This document shows positions 20,560 through 32,177 of a DNA stretch of 49,718 bases, piece after piece (position 1 is the stretch's first letter; every line of letters begins with the position of its first letter). The stretch comes from Zygnema cylindricum (Eukaryota; Streptophyta; Zygnematophyceae; Zygnematales; Zygnemataceae). The position numbers were made by a program, and so were the translations under genes. The notes beneath the pieces are model-generated. The model was not told the origin of the DNA, did not search any database, and saw only the letters and a list, made by a program, of their open reading frames with translations. The DNA lies in assembly GCA_037447655.1 (NCBI GenBank), contig JBBHKE010000819.1, positions 1 through 49,718 on the forward strand. Reading direction: 5' to 3'.

Positions 20560-23489
20560 TCAGGGGTTCAAGGAGTCCTCCGCGACGCCTTTTGCTGCCG
20601 TCTACCGTTAAAGTGTATTAATTGTCCTTTAGAGAGCGTAAACTATGACTCTCCTTCGAGGAAGCATGGTGGCAGATGTTTGGTGGGGTCTTCTAGATCT
20701 TCCATTGTGGGACTAGGTCCACATCCATGGCCTCCGTGGTTGCGGACCTTGACTTGTTTGTGGGTATACGCGTTATGTTTTATTTTTTGTAGGCGGTCAA
20801 CTTTGGTATGTTGGTTTTGGATATTTGTTTTTGTTAGTGTTGTTTTGTTTGTTTTAATGTTTTAGACTTAAGTTACATTCTTGTAGTCTTTATTTTTTTT
20901 CTTCATTTTAACCCCTTTTGTACACATATGGTTTTACAGTCGAAATATTTGCAATAAAGAATCTACAAATTTCTACTGAATGCCAATTTGTGCGTCTAAC
21001 GTTAGTGTTGCTAACACTAATAACGATGGGCGGTGTAACGCGTATTCTCTGTGCAAAATGTTGAAATCGTGTGATACGCCCGCAGGATTTTCCAATTCGT
21101 CTCTCTGAGTCGCTTAGTTTTAAGACAACCCTCTTGAGGTAGTTGACGTTTAAGTTAGAAGATGAGGTGGCATGACGTGGAGATGGATGGTAAAAGTGAT
21201 TTCGAAATACAAAAGTACATACTAAGTTGTAAGATGATGCAAATTGTACTTCCATTTCTTCACTTTCTTTGTATGGCCTGAATTTCTCGATGCTTTGAGA
21301 AAAACGACAACAAACGCTTTAGGTGACAAAAAAACCCTTAGGCGCATCGGCACATTCTTTCAAAAACATACAAGTCAATTTCGTCTCTTGTCTGATTTGG
21401 GGAAGAATGCCACAACTAGTCGCTCACCCCTTAAACCCTTCAACTGTACGTGAGCCATAGGTTTAATGTGTGAAAACAAGTGGATACCCTATATATTATT
21501 ATTTCGTATTATACGCGTACTATGCGGGGTGAGAACACATAGAGTTTCCAACTGTTTTTGCACATTAAACAGACCATAGATCACAATCTCCGAGCTATAA
21601 AATATTGTACGATGGCACAGTGTTAGGACAATTGGTCATACTAAAGTTGGAATACTAGCAAGGTAAATGACATCATAGGGGGCGATGACCTCGGATAATT
21701 CTTAAATATTATTTGAAACAAACACGCGCCTAGTGCATGTGTCAAATGATATGAAGACACCTGCATTACCACGAAGTGTGTGAGTGAAAGAGCGAGAATG
21801 CAAGAAGGATGATACTATGAGAACGAAGAGGCAAAGAGAATAAAATTACAGGACATAAGGAAATGGTGAAAAGTACGTAAATCATATGGATAATGTTGAC
21901 GTACATGAAAATTACCGATCAATATAATGATGCGTATTGCATCTATTCACCTAAGAATTGATATGTCGTAACTTTGAAGCCATCGAAGAATCGCCGTTTA
22001 GAAGTGATTGATTTACATCACCTATTGTTTTGTTTAGTATGGTGTAAGTACATTTCTATATGGTTTCATATCAACTTTTAAGGAAACCAAACCGGCATCA
22101 CATGTTGGTATTCGTAAAAACGTGGGATAGAGTGGTCGATCTCGATTAAGGGAATGATGTGGCAGCCATGATTTGAGTCAAAGACTTTTCACTTATGGTG
22201 CGATTGCGCTAACCATTGTGTCACCAACCCAAATGTCGTGGGTGGTAAGTCCAATTTTATTCACTTTTAGTGTGGATTGTACCACAGATATTCATATTGG
22301 TTATATCCTATATTGGTGCAAATCAAGACAGCTTTATGGCTTTACTAACTTCGATTCAATGTTTTTATACTTAAATATTATTAATCCAATTACTTTTCTT
22401 CTGCTCTCGCTTCACAACTATTTTTTCATCATAGATTTGGAGGTTATTGGTGTATCCAACATTCCCGATAAACCGCTAGATGAAGATGTGTTAAAGAAAA
22501 CACCACAGGTGTCACAAAAAAAGCAATTCTTTCAATTCTTGTAGAGGCATATGGTTCACACACACGTGTAGATTCCACTACCCTAAAATCTGCCTCTCCG
22601 CGCAAGAGGAGAAAAACAGGTATATTGAAATCTCTAACAGCAAATTGAGATTGTCTGTCATTGTTCAACATCACTGTAGGTTTGACTTGTTTCACTTTCA
22701 GGCGAGCACAATTCAAATTAAACTCTTCAATTTCTATCCATCCTACGAAATTGCAGAGCTAAAATTTTGGGGTATAAACCAAAAATTCGTAAATGGGGTG
22801 TAAACTAATGATATGCTGGATGAGGGTCTGGGACACACAATGCTTTTATTAATGACCACCCTCGCCAGTCATTATGTCACATCACATTGTCACAAAGTGG
22901 GTATTGCAAAACCCATGTTAAATCACAAAATCTCCAATTAATAATGTAGGATGATTACAAACAGTGCATAATGAAGTGACATTGACTGATGCTGTAAAAC
23001 AGGAAAATGCCACCTCACAAAAAAAGTGCCAATTTCCACTTATTTATAGAAAAGGCATTATTTATAGTTTTCATTTCCAATTTTGCAGTAATCAATCTAC
23101 CAGCAGAAACGGATTATTTGGAAACAACCTTAAATTTTCTGATTTATATTTGTGAAATCAAATGAAATTAAAAAACACAGAGAATCCAGGCAGATAAAGT
23201 GCATATATGTTGCAAACTCGAACTTTAGCGTCTCATAAATTCTGAACAGTGATATTATTTGATATAATACAAGAAACTTCCTGCCTACTCAAATAAAAAT
23301 TTTGTACAGGCAACTAACTACATTTCCTCCTACCTGCCATACATTCATACACAGGTTTTATTTCTCCCTGTTAACCTCCTAGGCGAGTATCAATATGTTA
23401 GATCATACCTCCTCCTATCCACACTGAAACCTTCACACAAAGTTAAACAAAAATACATCCTAACTTCCACTTCTCTCCCTCATAATCCA
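20560..23489. other. about 2.9 kb without recognised genes
   Basis: A solo transposon end (TAATAACGATGGGCGGTGTA) lies at 21018-21037 with no left partner. Several open frames of 60-130 codons have no recognisable motifs. The last few hundred bases before 23490 will include the 3' untranslated region of the ELIP gene. Confidence 0.5.
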
Positions 23490-24641
23490 TTAGATAAGAG
23501 GAGATCCCTGGACATACTCCGTGAGAGCGAGAGCCACCAATCCCAACATTGCCGCTCGTCCGTTCCACATTTCCGCCTTCGAGGTGAAAATTCCTCCAAT
23601 ACCCCCGGATCGAGCCTCCGGGGTGATTCCCTGGAAGAGAGGCACCAGAGAGGCTGCTGAGAAGAGGGAGACCGCGAACACAAACCAGCTTTCTGAAGCG
23701 CCGTCCGCCAGCTGGCGGCTCAGGGGAGCTCCGGTGGCGGCCTCAACTGCCAAAGCCGCCACGAATCCAACCATGGCCAGACGCCCGTTGATGGTCTCAG
23801 GGCCACTGCCTCCGAAGGAGAAGACGTCCATGACACTGCTTGGAGCCTGGGGAGAATAAGGAAAAGTAGGAAAGGTGTTAGTGGGACAACCCAGAAGACA
23901 AAAGGAGCCCAAAGGGAGCTAAACCCACCTGGGTGGTGGAATGCAAGCCAACCGATTGATTACTAAGTCTAGTGTTCTAGATAAAGTTTTACAGGTTTTT
24001 ACAAACTTGCAAAAGTCAGCCATGGCTTAAGAGGTGGGTGGAAACTGTACCTTCTTGGATGAGACAGGAGCAGGAGAAGCAGGAATGACAGGTGCCACGA
24101 CGGGACTGGCAGCTGCCTTCTCGCCCTGTAACAAATAAAGACACACGGATTGATCAGAATTTTAGTACTAGTGGATGACACTACTTAATTAAGTCAAATT
24201 AAAAGTTTCTCCCAGATGCCCCCAATATGCTCCTCTCTCTCCTACTATGATCAAAATTTCCTCAATTCTAGTCCACAGGATTATCCCAATCCGAATCACC
24301 TGAGTATTCCAAAATCCAATTTTCTCCAGAAAGGGGAATAGAGTTTTGGCCCCTCTCTCTCTATCTCCCTCTATATGCATATATACCTCTCTCTTTATCA
24401 CTCTATCCCTCTCTCTCTCTCTCGCTCTTTCACACGGCAATGCCTCCTTCCCTCACTAATTCTTGTCTCCCACTCGCTCTTCCACACCCACCTCGGCTTC
24501 ACATCTCACTCCCATCTTCCTCCCTGTCTTGGGAAGGCTTGCGAGACCACAAATAGAAGATTTCCTCAAAGAGGAGCTGCCAGCTGGCAGTACGGAGAAA
24601 GCCTTGGCGGCAGCCGGGGAAAAAGCAACCATGGCTGCCAT
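23490..24641 (-). CDS. ELIP: early light-induced protein, plastid precursor (3 exons)
   Basis: ELIPs are thylakoid proteins of the chlorophyll a/b-binding superfamily that accumulate under high light or stress and protect the photosystems. Exons read 24641-24492, 24125-24051 and 23846-23490, all with GT-AG introns and consistent phase, giving 193 residues. Residues 1-50 (MAAMVAFSPAAAKAF, then basic and Ser-rich) look like a transit peptide. Residues 51-75 are a Pro/Ala/Val linker encoded by exon 2. Exon 3 holds three membrane helices. Helix I carries the ETINGRLAMVGF motif (about 92-103), helix II is FVFAVSLFSAASLVPL, and helix III is EMWNGRAAMLGLVALALTEY (about 167-186). Both E..NGR.AM chlorophyll-binding signatures are intact. 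Length and topology match land-plant ELIPs. The donor of intron 1 (GAG|GTGGGT) has in-register alternatives a few bases away. Confidence 0.9.
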
Positions 24642-24817
24642 TTTACTTATTTAATGGAAATTAAAGAAATTAATAAATGGGACAATGAGAAATTGAACAA
24701 ATGTAAAGACTTTAACAAAGAACTTCCAATTGATTTGCAAGTTAAAGTATAGACTAAAAGGATGCACTGTTGTATGATGTTAGCCGCTTTGAATGAATTT
24801 GTAAGTGAGCTTTCGAC

Positions 24818-24911
24818 TTTATAATTTGCGCCGCGAAGCGGACAGGCAAAAGGAGCGAGCCACGTCGCACGACTTCGTATGATTGGTCGGGAGATTCTAG
24901 CTGCGACGTGG
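24818..24911 (-). promoter_or_regulatory. candidate ELIP promoter: TATA box and inverted pair of ACGT boxes
   Basis: On the minus strand, TATAAA lies at 24823-24818, about 180 bp upstream of the ELIP ATG. Further upstream the 10-mer CCACGTCGCA (24860-24869) and its exact reverse complement TGCGACGTGG (24902-24911) face each other across 32 bp, with an ATTGG (CCAAT-type) between them. ACGT-core boxes bind bZIP factors such as HY5 and are common in light- and stress-regulated plant promoters. The function here is inferred. Confidence 0.5.
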
Positions 24912-25583
24912 CACAGCACTGGGCCATTGTCCGTACTTTTTCACTTCGCTCGACACTTCGGTCGGCTTTGTGGCTCCGGTTCTCGCAGACGCTCATCCGT
25001 ACTAATTACGTACAGAAACGGTGGAGAGCCACCGACTTCTTGTAGATCCTTCCCGCCAAGAAAGGAGCACCAATCAACATGCCACGCGGCATAGCGTAGA
25101 AAATATCGAGACGACGGGTCCGTGACATCTTGCTTTCTGTGTGGTTCCCCAATTCCCGGGCGCTCCTTAAAAGTTCTTTCTTTTTTTAAACCGCAGAACC
25201 GGGCTGCTGGTGGACGGTTTATAGAACTCTTGCAGACTCAAGGCCCATTCCGATTAAAATTTCTAGCAGAATTTCTGACGGCCGTCAGCCGTCCGATGCC
25301 GGAAATGCCGCGTCTGGCGCGTTTCTATTGGTTGACGCTTTTTTGGAAAACCTCTATTTCTGGTTCGTAGACCTTTCTCGAAGTACCGCTTCTCGTTTCG
25401 GTACATTTGAAAAAGTTATCGTACCTTTGAGCTGTACGTTTTTCTGTACGTAATTCCCGATAATTGAGGAAAAGGTTTTTTTTTCGCTATCAAGTTAAGA
25501 TTCAGCGAAATCACGAATAAAATTGTTCGCGCGATCTTCGATTTGCTTACGTCACTTTGTTGCTGCTGAGTGGACACCTACAG
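24912..25583. other. upstream flank of ELIP, no gene
   Basis: Unique, moderately GC-rich sequence between the candidate promoter and the MITE pair. Short open frames only. Confidence 0.5.
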
Positions 25584-25585
25584 TA

Positions 25586-25784
25586 CACCGCGAATCGTTA
25601 TTAGCGTTGAGAAATTATTAGTGTAAAGAAAAAATTAGCGTCATTCATTCTAATTTAGTTCCAGGAAACGTGGCAGATTATAGTCCACGTCCTTAAATAG
25701 TGTAGTTTATTCTATTTCAGGTATTAATGTCAAAATTTTGGGGTGCCGATATAGAGTTCATAACGCTAATAACGATTCGCGGTG
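25586..25784. mobile_element. 199-bp MITE closest to the 9.6-kb element
   Basis: It begins CACCGCGAATCGTTATTAGC and ends with its reverse complement, flanked by TA (25584-25585 and 25785-25786). Its right subterminal segment (GTCAAAATTTTGGGGTGCCG, then ATATAG) matches the left end of the 9.6-kb element in inverse orientation over about 65 bp. It is therefore a very short deletion derivative of that element. No ORF. Confidence 0.88.
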
Positions 25785-25791
25785 TACTGTA

Positions 25792-26292
25792 CACCGCGAA
25801 TCGTAATTAGAGTAAATTACTCTAATTCGGTCGCTCGAAATTTTGACTCTATCACATCAAATAGAGTAATCGATTCTAATTTTTTCATTATTCTAATTTA
25901 GGTAAGGTTTAATTAGCGTTTTTAATTCTAATATATGTTCGTTTTAAATAGTGTGGAGTACGGACGACGTCCGACCGTGCAAAACTGTACTTTTATAAGT
26001 AAAAAAGTACAAATAATGATTTAATACAGGCCATTATCATGTAACTGCGTTTTACCAAAACGCCTAGTGCGAACGTCATAGTGACGATAAAATGTACGTT
26101 TTGTCAGATTCTGTACGAATACCTTATTTACAGTAGAGGATATTAACTTGCCAAATTAGAGTACACCGCATAAATTAGAGTAAATTCCTTTTTGAAACAG
26201 CTCTATCACATAAACTAGAGTAAATTACTCTAATTATTTTTTTCTCTTTTTTTACTCTAATTTTTTCATTACTCTAATTACGATGCGCGGTG
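25792..26292. mobile_element. 501-bp MITE, inverted copy of the one at 18.1 kb
   Basis: It begins CACCGCGAATCGTAATTAGA and ends ACGATGCGCGGTG (one substitution), flanked by TA at 25790-25791 and 26293-26294. It has exactly the same length as the MITE at 18127-18627, in the opposite orientation, with long stretches of identity. It starts only 7 bp after the preceding MITE ends. Confidence 0.88.
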
Positions 26293-26294
26293 TA

Positions 26295-27925
26295 CTGTAC
26301 TGTAGCGTCATGTACGGAAAGCAGGGACAGGAAAATCTCAGGCCTTTATAGCCAATTCCCACACACAAGAAGACCGTTTTTTTTTCCCGTTTCCGTTAAT
26401 TTCGCGAACGGGTAGACGATTCACCAGAGGTTTTGTCCATTTTCTCCCACTGTAAAATGTGTACGCCATACCGTATTTGGCAGATTTTATATTTTTACTC
26501 CATGAGTGGTTCGAATTTCAAATCACAAATTCCATGACATGTGACCTTTCATTAAACGTCATATCTATATCGGGAAATTAAAAAAAATGCCTAGAGATTC
26601 CCAACAATCCGGCAATGTCAACCAATCTATACAAATGTACAATGGTGTGCAATTCTCACCAACGGCCGCGAATTTCTAGGATGGTCAGAAGATTCCTTTT
26701 CAAATAGTTGCTTTGAAAAGTTTTAGGGTGGTTGTGAAAGTTTTTAGTTTGGTTGCCTAAAAAAAAAATAAGATCATCTGTCGGAAACGTTTAGGAAGGT
26801 CGCTTTAAAATTTATAGGATGGTCGGTCAGAAACCATTAGGATGGTTGACTAAAATTTGTGAGGATGGTAGGTGAATTTTTAGGTCGAACAACACATATT
26901 TAGAAAACATGACTTTTTAGTGCTCTCGGGTTGTCGAGTTGTTTTTTGTTTACTCCATTGTATTTTCTTTGGATTTTATCTTGATGTGCAACGAGGAACT
27001 AGTATTTCCGTAGAATAATAAGCTTAATTGGAAAAAGAGTGATGGTAAACCATCGAAGTACATGTGGAGTATTTGGCAAAATAAAAGTGAAAATGTCATA
27101 CGAGATCAAATGAGAAAAAATCTGAAACCATTGCGAATAAAAACGACAACATAGACGACAAACAAAATCAAGAATCGAAACCTACAAAAACAAATCAAAA
27201 AGCTAAAGCTTCATAAAATAACTATCCAAATGCTTCAACAAAGTTCCCTTAAAGGGGAGTCATTCCCGTGAATCCCCATTAAAGCCTCAAGAGGTCACAA
27301 CGAAAAGTTCGCAGAAGGATGAAAGCCTAAACGCTTTATTAAACCTTACACAAACACAATCCTTTCTACAACTTGCACTTCTCAAAGATCCTAATATATC
27401 TCTGACCTATCTTACCGCCCTATCCTCTAACTTTCCACTGTCCCCCTTTACCAGTTATCATTGTATATATGCTTGTATGTATACAAACATGTATCGTCTA
27501 ATGGTTCCGAGTGGGCATTTCAGTTTTTTTATGTGCATGTGAACGTCCAATCTGATAATAAAAAGCAGAGAATATTGAGGGTGTAGGGATCTCGGTCCCC
27601 TTCCTCACGAACAAGCGTTGGACAAAAAATGCGGAGGAACTTGTTCTAAGTAACACCCAACAACCAAGTATATTTCGAATAAAATCATCCGTAGCATATT
27701 GGCATACATTATCACACTCCCACTTGGTTAGATCTCGCTTAGATATGTCGAGCCTAAACTCTAGCACACGTGTATCGCTACGAGTTTTAATGTTTGTTTC
27801 GCCACTCGAAACATTTTTTCTCCATACACACTTGTCGGATTGTGGATCCAACGGTTGCTATTTGAAGGCAAGATCTTTACCTTCCGATTGGTTGTCTCCA
27901 ACTGAAGTTCGGAAATACACGGTGT
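26295..27925. other. no gene; degenerate GATGGT repeats at 26675-26885
   Basis: At about 26675-26885 phrases such as TAGGATGGTCAGAAG, TAGGGTGGTTGTGAAAG, TAGGATGGTCGGTCAGAA, TAGGATGGTTGACTAAAA and GAGGATGGTAGGTGAA recur every 30-45 bases, a decayed tandem repeat. The rest is unique. A minus-strand frame at 27498-27851 has no recognised domain. Confidence 0.5.
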
Positions 27926-28872
27926 AGTTTTATTAGTGTTGTGTATCGAGGACCACTTGTCGATAATCGATATGTACCTAATTTTAGGTACCCGATAATC
28001 GATACATCGCTTCAACATATCGAGGAGCTAAATATCGCGATATTTTGCCGATATATCGGGCCAATATGACGATACATTATTTTGCGATATAATGAAGCTT
28101 GTTTTCTTGTTTTTTGTAAGTATTCGCAGGTGTTTGTTGCCCCATACTCGTTCCAGGTTGTCTTTTTTGGTTTTCACAGTTATTTTTCAGAGTTATTTGT
28201 GCGGTTTTTCTGACATTATGCTTGAAAAATATGTTTTCTGAAATAACAGACAAGTGCCACTGCTGTAGTGGCCGGACAGGTAGAAAACTGAAGTCCGTAT
28301 GAGTTTCAAAGTACTGTGGACCGGATTAGTTTGTCATACGAAAAGTTAAAAACAACATGTCTGTATCACCGCCTAAAAAGAACAGAAAGCTGCAAATAAT
28401 TCAGGCATTTAATTCGCTACCATAAAACTTAACCAAGAAATAGTTAAGCTATTCTGTTTGTATTATGAATTACCATCACCAACTCACGTGTGTGGTTTAT
28501 AAGTGGCTTTATATTTAGTGTTGCAATATAATATATTATTATTTGTTTATTATTATTCATTTAGTGTTGCTTTATATTTAAATGCAATATAATGCCAACC
28601 AAAATCTGTAGATCTGCAATACGAACAGCCTGCAAAAAAAAGGTTATCAGATCATCACTTTCATTTGACGAAATTAGTGTGATTTTTACATTTCGAAATT
28701 TTAAGTTCTGTACGTAAATAGTAAATACGTACTAATTTTATAACGTACTATTTTTTTTGCGGTTACATGTTGCGCCGTCTAGATTGAAGTTACTAACAAA
28801 ATTCACGTCATACGTGGCGTCCCATACAATTTATTGTTTTTAAATAGTACACCGTGAATCGTTATTAGCGTA

Positions 28873-30970
28873 CTGTACGCTATATCGGCACCCCAAAATT
28901 TTGACATTGATACCCGAAATACAGTGATTGAATCTAATTTATCTTTGACATTAATTAGGGTTCTAGTAAAATAGCGTCAAGTGTATGACCGTACTGTATT
29001 CATTAATAGTGTGGTGTACGGAAGATGTTTGTTCGTACAGCCGTGTACTTCGCTACCGACATCCGTACGGAAATACTGGTTAATTTATGTCGGTCACATA
29101 GAGAGTGGCGCTTATAAAATTAGCGGAATCCAGTTTCCAAAATAGACGTTCGCATACATTTAGAAGTTCCCTTTTTTGTGTGTCAGTGTGAATTGATAAC
29201 GTGTGCACATGCTGAAAACTGTCCATGTTACACAAACGCAGTGTTGCACCCTTACACATGTTCATAGTTGAAGAAAGATAAGTCTAATACGGTGCCCCGT
29301 TAACTCTATTTCCGATCCCGCGAGATTATTAGTATATATGTTTACATTATTATAGGGTTTTTGAGGGTACATAACGGTAATAACAGACCTTTAAACAAAC
29401 GAGACGCATATTAGAGTTATGTTTTATTGTAAAATGGGTTATGTTTCACAAAACAACAACAAATTAGTGTCATATTGTGTACATATTAGAGTGAATTTAC
29501 AAAATTTAGAATTGAAAAAACGCGGCGCCTAGAAAACGAGGATTGGAACAATCTAGCGGCATATGCGGACAGAACACAAAAAATAGATTTCGTGGTCAGA
29601 CAAATCTCAACCACATCCTCATTTTATGACGGCATGCTTTTCAATCTCGCATATCCATTTTTACACGACGTCGCTATTTTTTGGGCAGGATGCGTGTCAT
29701 CGCCCCGCCGCCTCGCTTCGTCTATAGGCATCCATTAATCTATGCCTCTTTTTAGGGTTCCAACAGTGGTAGGGTAGACTGTAATATGGCGGAACAAGAA
29801 GGAAGTCCGAGGCAACGTCGTCGCTAAATTTCTCCAAGATTATTAGGAAATCATTGGTAAGTGCGCAGCCAGCACGTTGAATCATCTCTCTTGCGCTCTA
29901 TACCTCCTTGTTGTTCCCTCTTCGTTTTCTCTTCCTCTCTATCCTTTAATCTCTCTCTCTCTCTCTTTATTCTCCATCTCCCATATTTCTTCCCATTAAC
30001 CCTCCCTACCCTTTTCTCCTGTTCACTTCTTTCAAGTTTCTCTCTCTCCCTCTTTCTGTCTCATATATTTTCTCTGCTTTTCTTTGAGAGTGGTTTTTTT
30101 CCTATGTCATTCTCGTTTTCGTTCTGTGTCATTCTCTGTTCTTCTTCTTTTTCACGTTATATTTTTCAAAACCACCTACCCAGTACTAATCTGTTTTATA
30201 TTTTTTTGTTTATGTATTATGAATTGTCATCGATGATGAGGATATATACGACGGCCTGTTGTATTGTACAACACCCCATGGAAACATGCGATGTAAGGAA
30301 GAATAAAATACCTTGTTGAAGGTATTGGACTGTACGAAAGCGCATGGAGTATACTGTTAGGAGCTTTCCATGGATCTATATTTTTTTTTTACGAATGGGG
30401 GATAGTTAGTTAGTGTGTGTAAAATATGAGGGTTTTTAAATCCATTTTTAGAAAAGTTCCTAGTTACAAGCAGAAAAGTTAATACTTCATGACTATTTAG
30501 AGCTTTGTTAGTACTGCAGATTAATAGGCCTTAGGTGTTTATTTGTTGTAGTTCAATGTTGTAAACAGAGTTTACCATGAAATATAAAATTGATGTAGTA
30601 CTTTTCCCATTGTTTCAAATGAATGCACGTATTTGTGTCAATTTTTGGTGTATTTTCTATTCAATGTGTGTTTTGTACTTGCTTTGATGTTGTTTCGTTT
30701 ATATTTCCGCATTTAAATATATTTTATATACTTTGCATATTTCCGTTGTGGACATCTGTATATGCTCGAAATATGATTTTTATTTGTGTTTTTTACTTCA
30801 GACCGCATATTTTCCTTCATCTTTGATTTTCCTGTATGAAATATTTTGGTTTGATTTTCACTACTTTATTAATGGTTTTTGTCTAGTGAAAATGAGATTC
30901 TCGACCTAGGATTAAGGATTTTATTTGATCACAATATAATAATATCCATGTAAATTAAAAACTCAAAACT
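28873..30970. other. left internal region of the 9.6-kb element, no gene
   Basis: The first 200 bp match the MITE family (TATATCGGCACCCCAAAATT; TAGTGTGGTGTACGGA). The remainder is AT-rich, with a pyrimidine-rich part at 29880-30170 whose open frame is rich in S, L and F and looks non-coding. This side lies downstream of the transposase gene. Confidence 0.55.
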
Positions 30971-31100
30971 GTCTGAATCAGCGACGAAACAACCTCGGAG
31001 CTGAAAGGTTTCCACCAATGCTCTCATGATTGAATTCAGCGATGACTGACTCTGCTTTGTCGGAGATGGTGAGAACGTTGTCTTGTCGTTGATATCCTTT

Positions 31101-31704
31101 CTAGCGACAAAACATACTTTATTTTCTCAACTATGATAACGATGTTGTGTCGTCGCTAAATTCCATTTAGCGACGACATAGCCTCTGCATTGTCAGCTAT
31201 GATTATAATGTTTTTATGCCGCTAAATTAATGTCTGTCGCTGAAATTCCTTCTAGCGACAAAACATACTTTATTTTATCAACTATGATAACGATGTTGTG
31301 TCGTCGCTAAATTCCATTTAGCGACGACATAGCCTCTGCATTGTCAGCTATGATTATAATGTTTTTATGCCGCTAAATTAATGTCTGTCGCTGAAATTCC
31401 TTCTAGCGACAAAACATACTTTATTTTATCAACTATGATAACGATGTTGTGTCGTCGCTAAATTCCATTTAGCGACGACATAGCCTCTGCATTGTCAGCT
31501 ATGATTATAATGTTTTTATGCCGCTAAATTACTGTCTGTCGCTGAAATTCCTTCTAGCAACAAAACATATTTTTTTAGGGTAATATATGATAACGATGTT
31601 GTGTCGTCGCTAAATTCCATTTGGTTACGACATAGCCTCTGCTTTGTCAGCTATGATTATAATGTTTTATCGCCGCTAAATTACAGTCATGCGACGACAA
31701 ATTT
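31101..31704. repeat. four 151-bp tandem repeats with palindromic GTCGTCGC core
   Basis: CTAGCGACAAAACATA-type unit starts fall at 31101, 31252, 31403 and 31554, exactly 151 bp apart; units two and three are almost identical and the fourth has drifted. Each unit holds the palindrome TGTCGTCGCTAAAT-TCC-ATTTAGCGACGACA (31148-31178, 31299-31329, 31450-31480; right arm decayed in the fourth). Related motifs continue to about 31820. Confidence 0.92.
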
Positions 31705-32177
31705 TCGTTGCTGCAAGAGCAACCATTATTCAGTTCGATGAATATAGTGTTTATGAAAATAAGCAATGAAAATTTTTATAGAAGAATGATCAACAAACGA
31801 CGAAACATGGTCGTCGCTGATACGAGTATGTTGTAAATTGCGACAAAATATAAAATTCCATAATAAAAGCACACTGGAATGTTCAACACCACAATAACAA
31901 CAGCTAAAGGTAAATACATGATAATTTTGTAACATATATCAAAATTCACGACACACAAGGTTTTTTTACTTCATAAAAAACAAAATCATATATTTCCATA
32001 TAAAAGACCATACACACATACGAAATCTGCTCTATCCTAAGAAGTCAAATAATACTAGACTCTTTGAACTGTCTACATTCATCTGGCACCAGTTTAACTA
32101 CTATTCCTTCACTATAATTAAACTATCAACCCAAAACTAATACATATTAAAAAATAAAACGGAATCAAGTATTATGT

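Noticed and set aside
20473-20865. Plus-strand frame of 130 codons
   Set aside because: It overlaps the end of the decayed retroelement ORF, whose homologous reading frame here is different (FVPFGVEIFGSL). The hydrophobic tail is T-rich DNA.
27498-27860. Possible polypurine tract and LTR start on the minus strand (CCAAGTGGGAG then TGTGATAATG)
   Set aside because: Resembles a copia-type junction, but no second LTR, no end of the LTR and no recognisable polyprotein could be found.
27914-27926. ACACGGTGTA next to the hAT-like target duplication as another CACCG-family end
   Set aside because: Only the outermost 8 bases match, the adjacent sequence diverges and there is no partner end.
29861-30319. 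Plus-strand frame of 152 codons in the left arm of the 9.6-kb element
   Set aside because: Ser/Leu/Phe-rich translation of pyrimidine-rich DNA with no domain.
31101-31704. CRISPR-like array
   Set aside because: Units are contiguous near-identical 151-bp repeats with no variable spacers, in a eukaryotic transposon.
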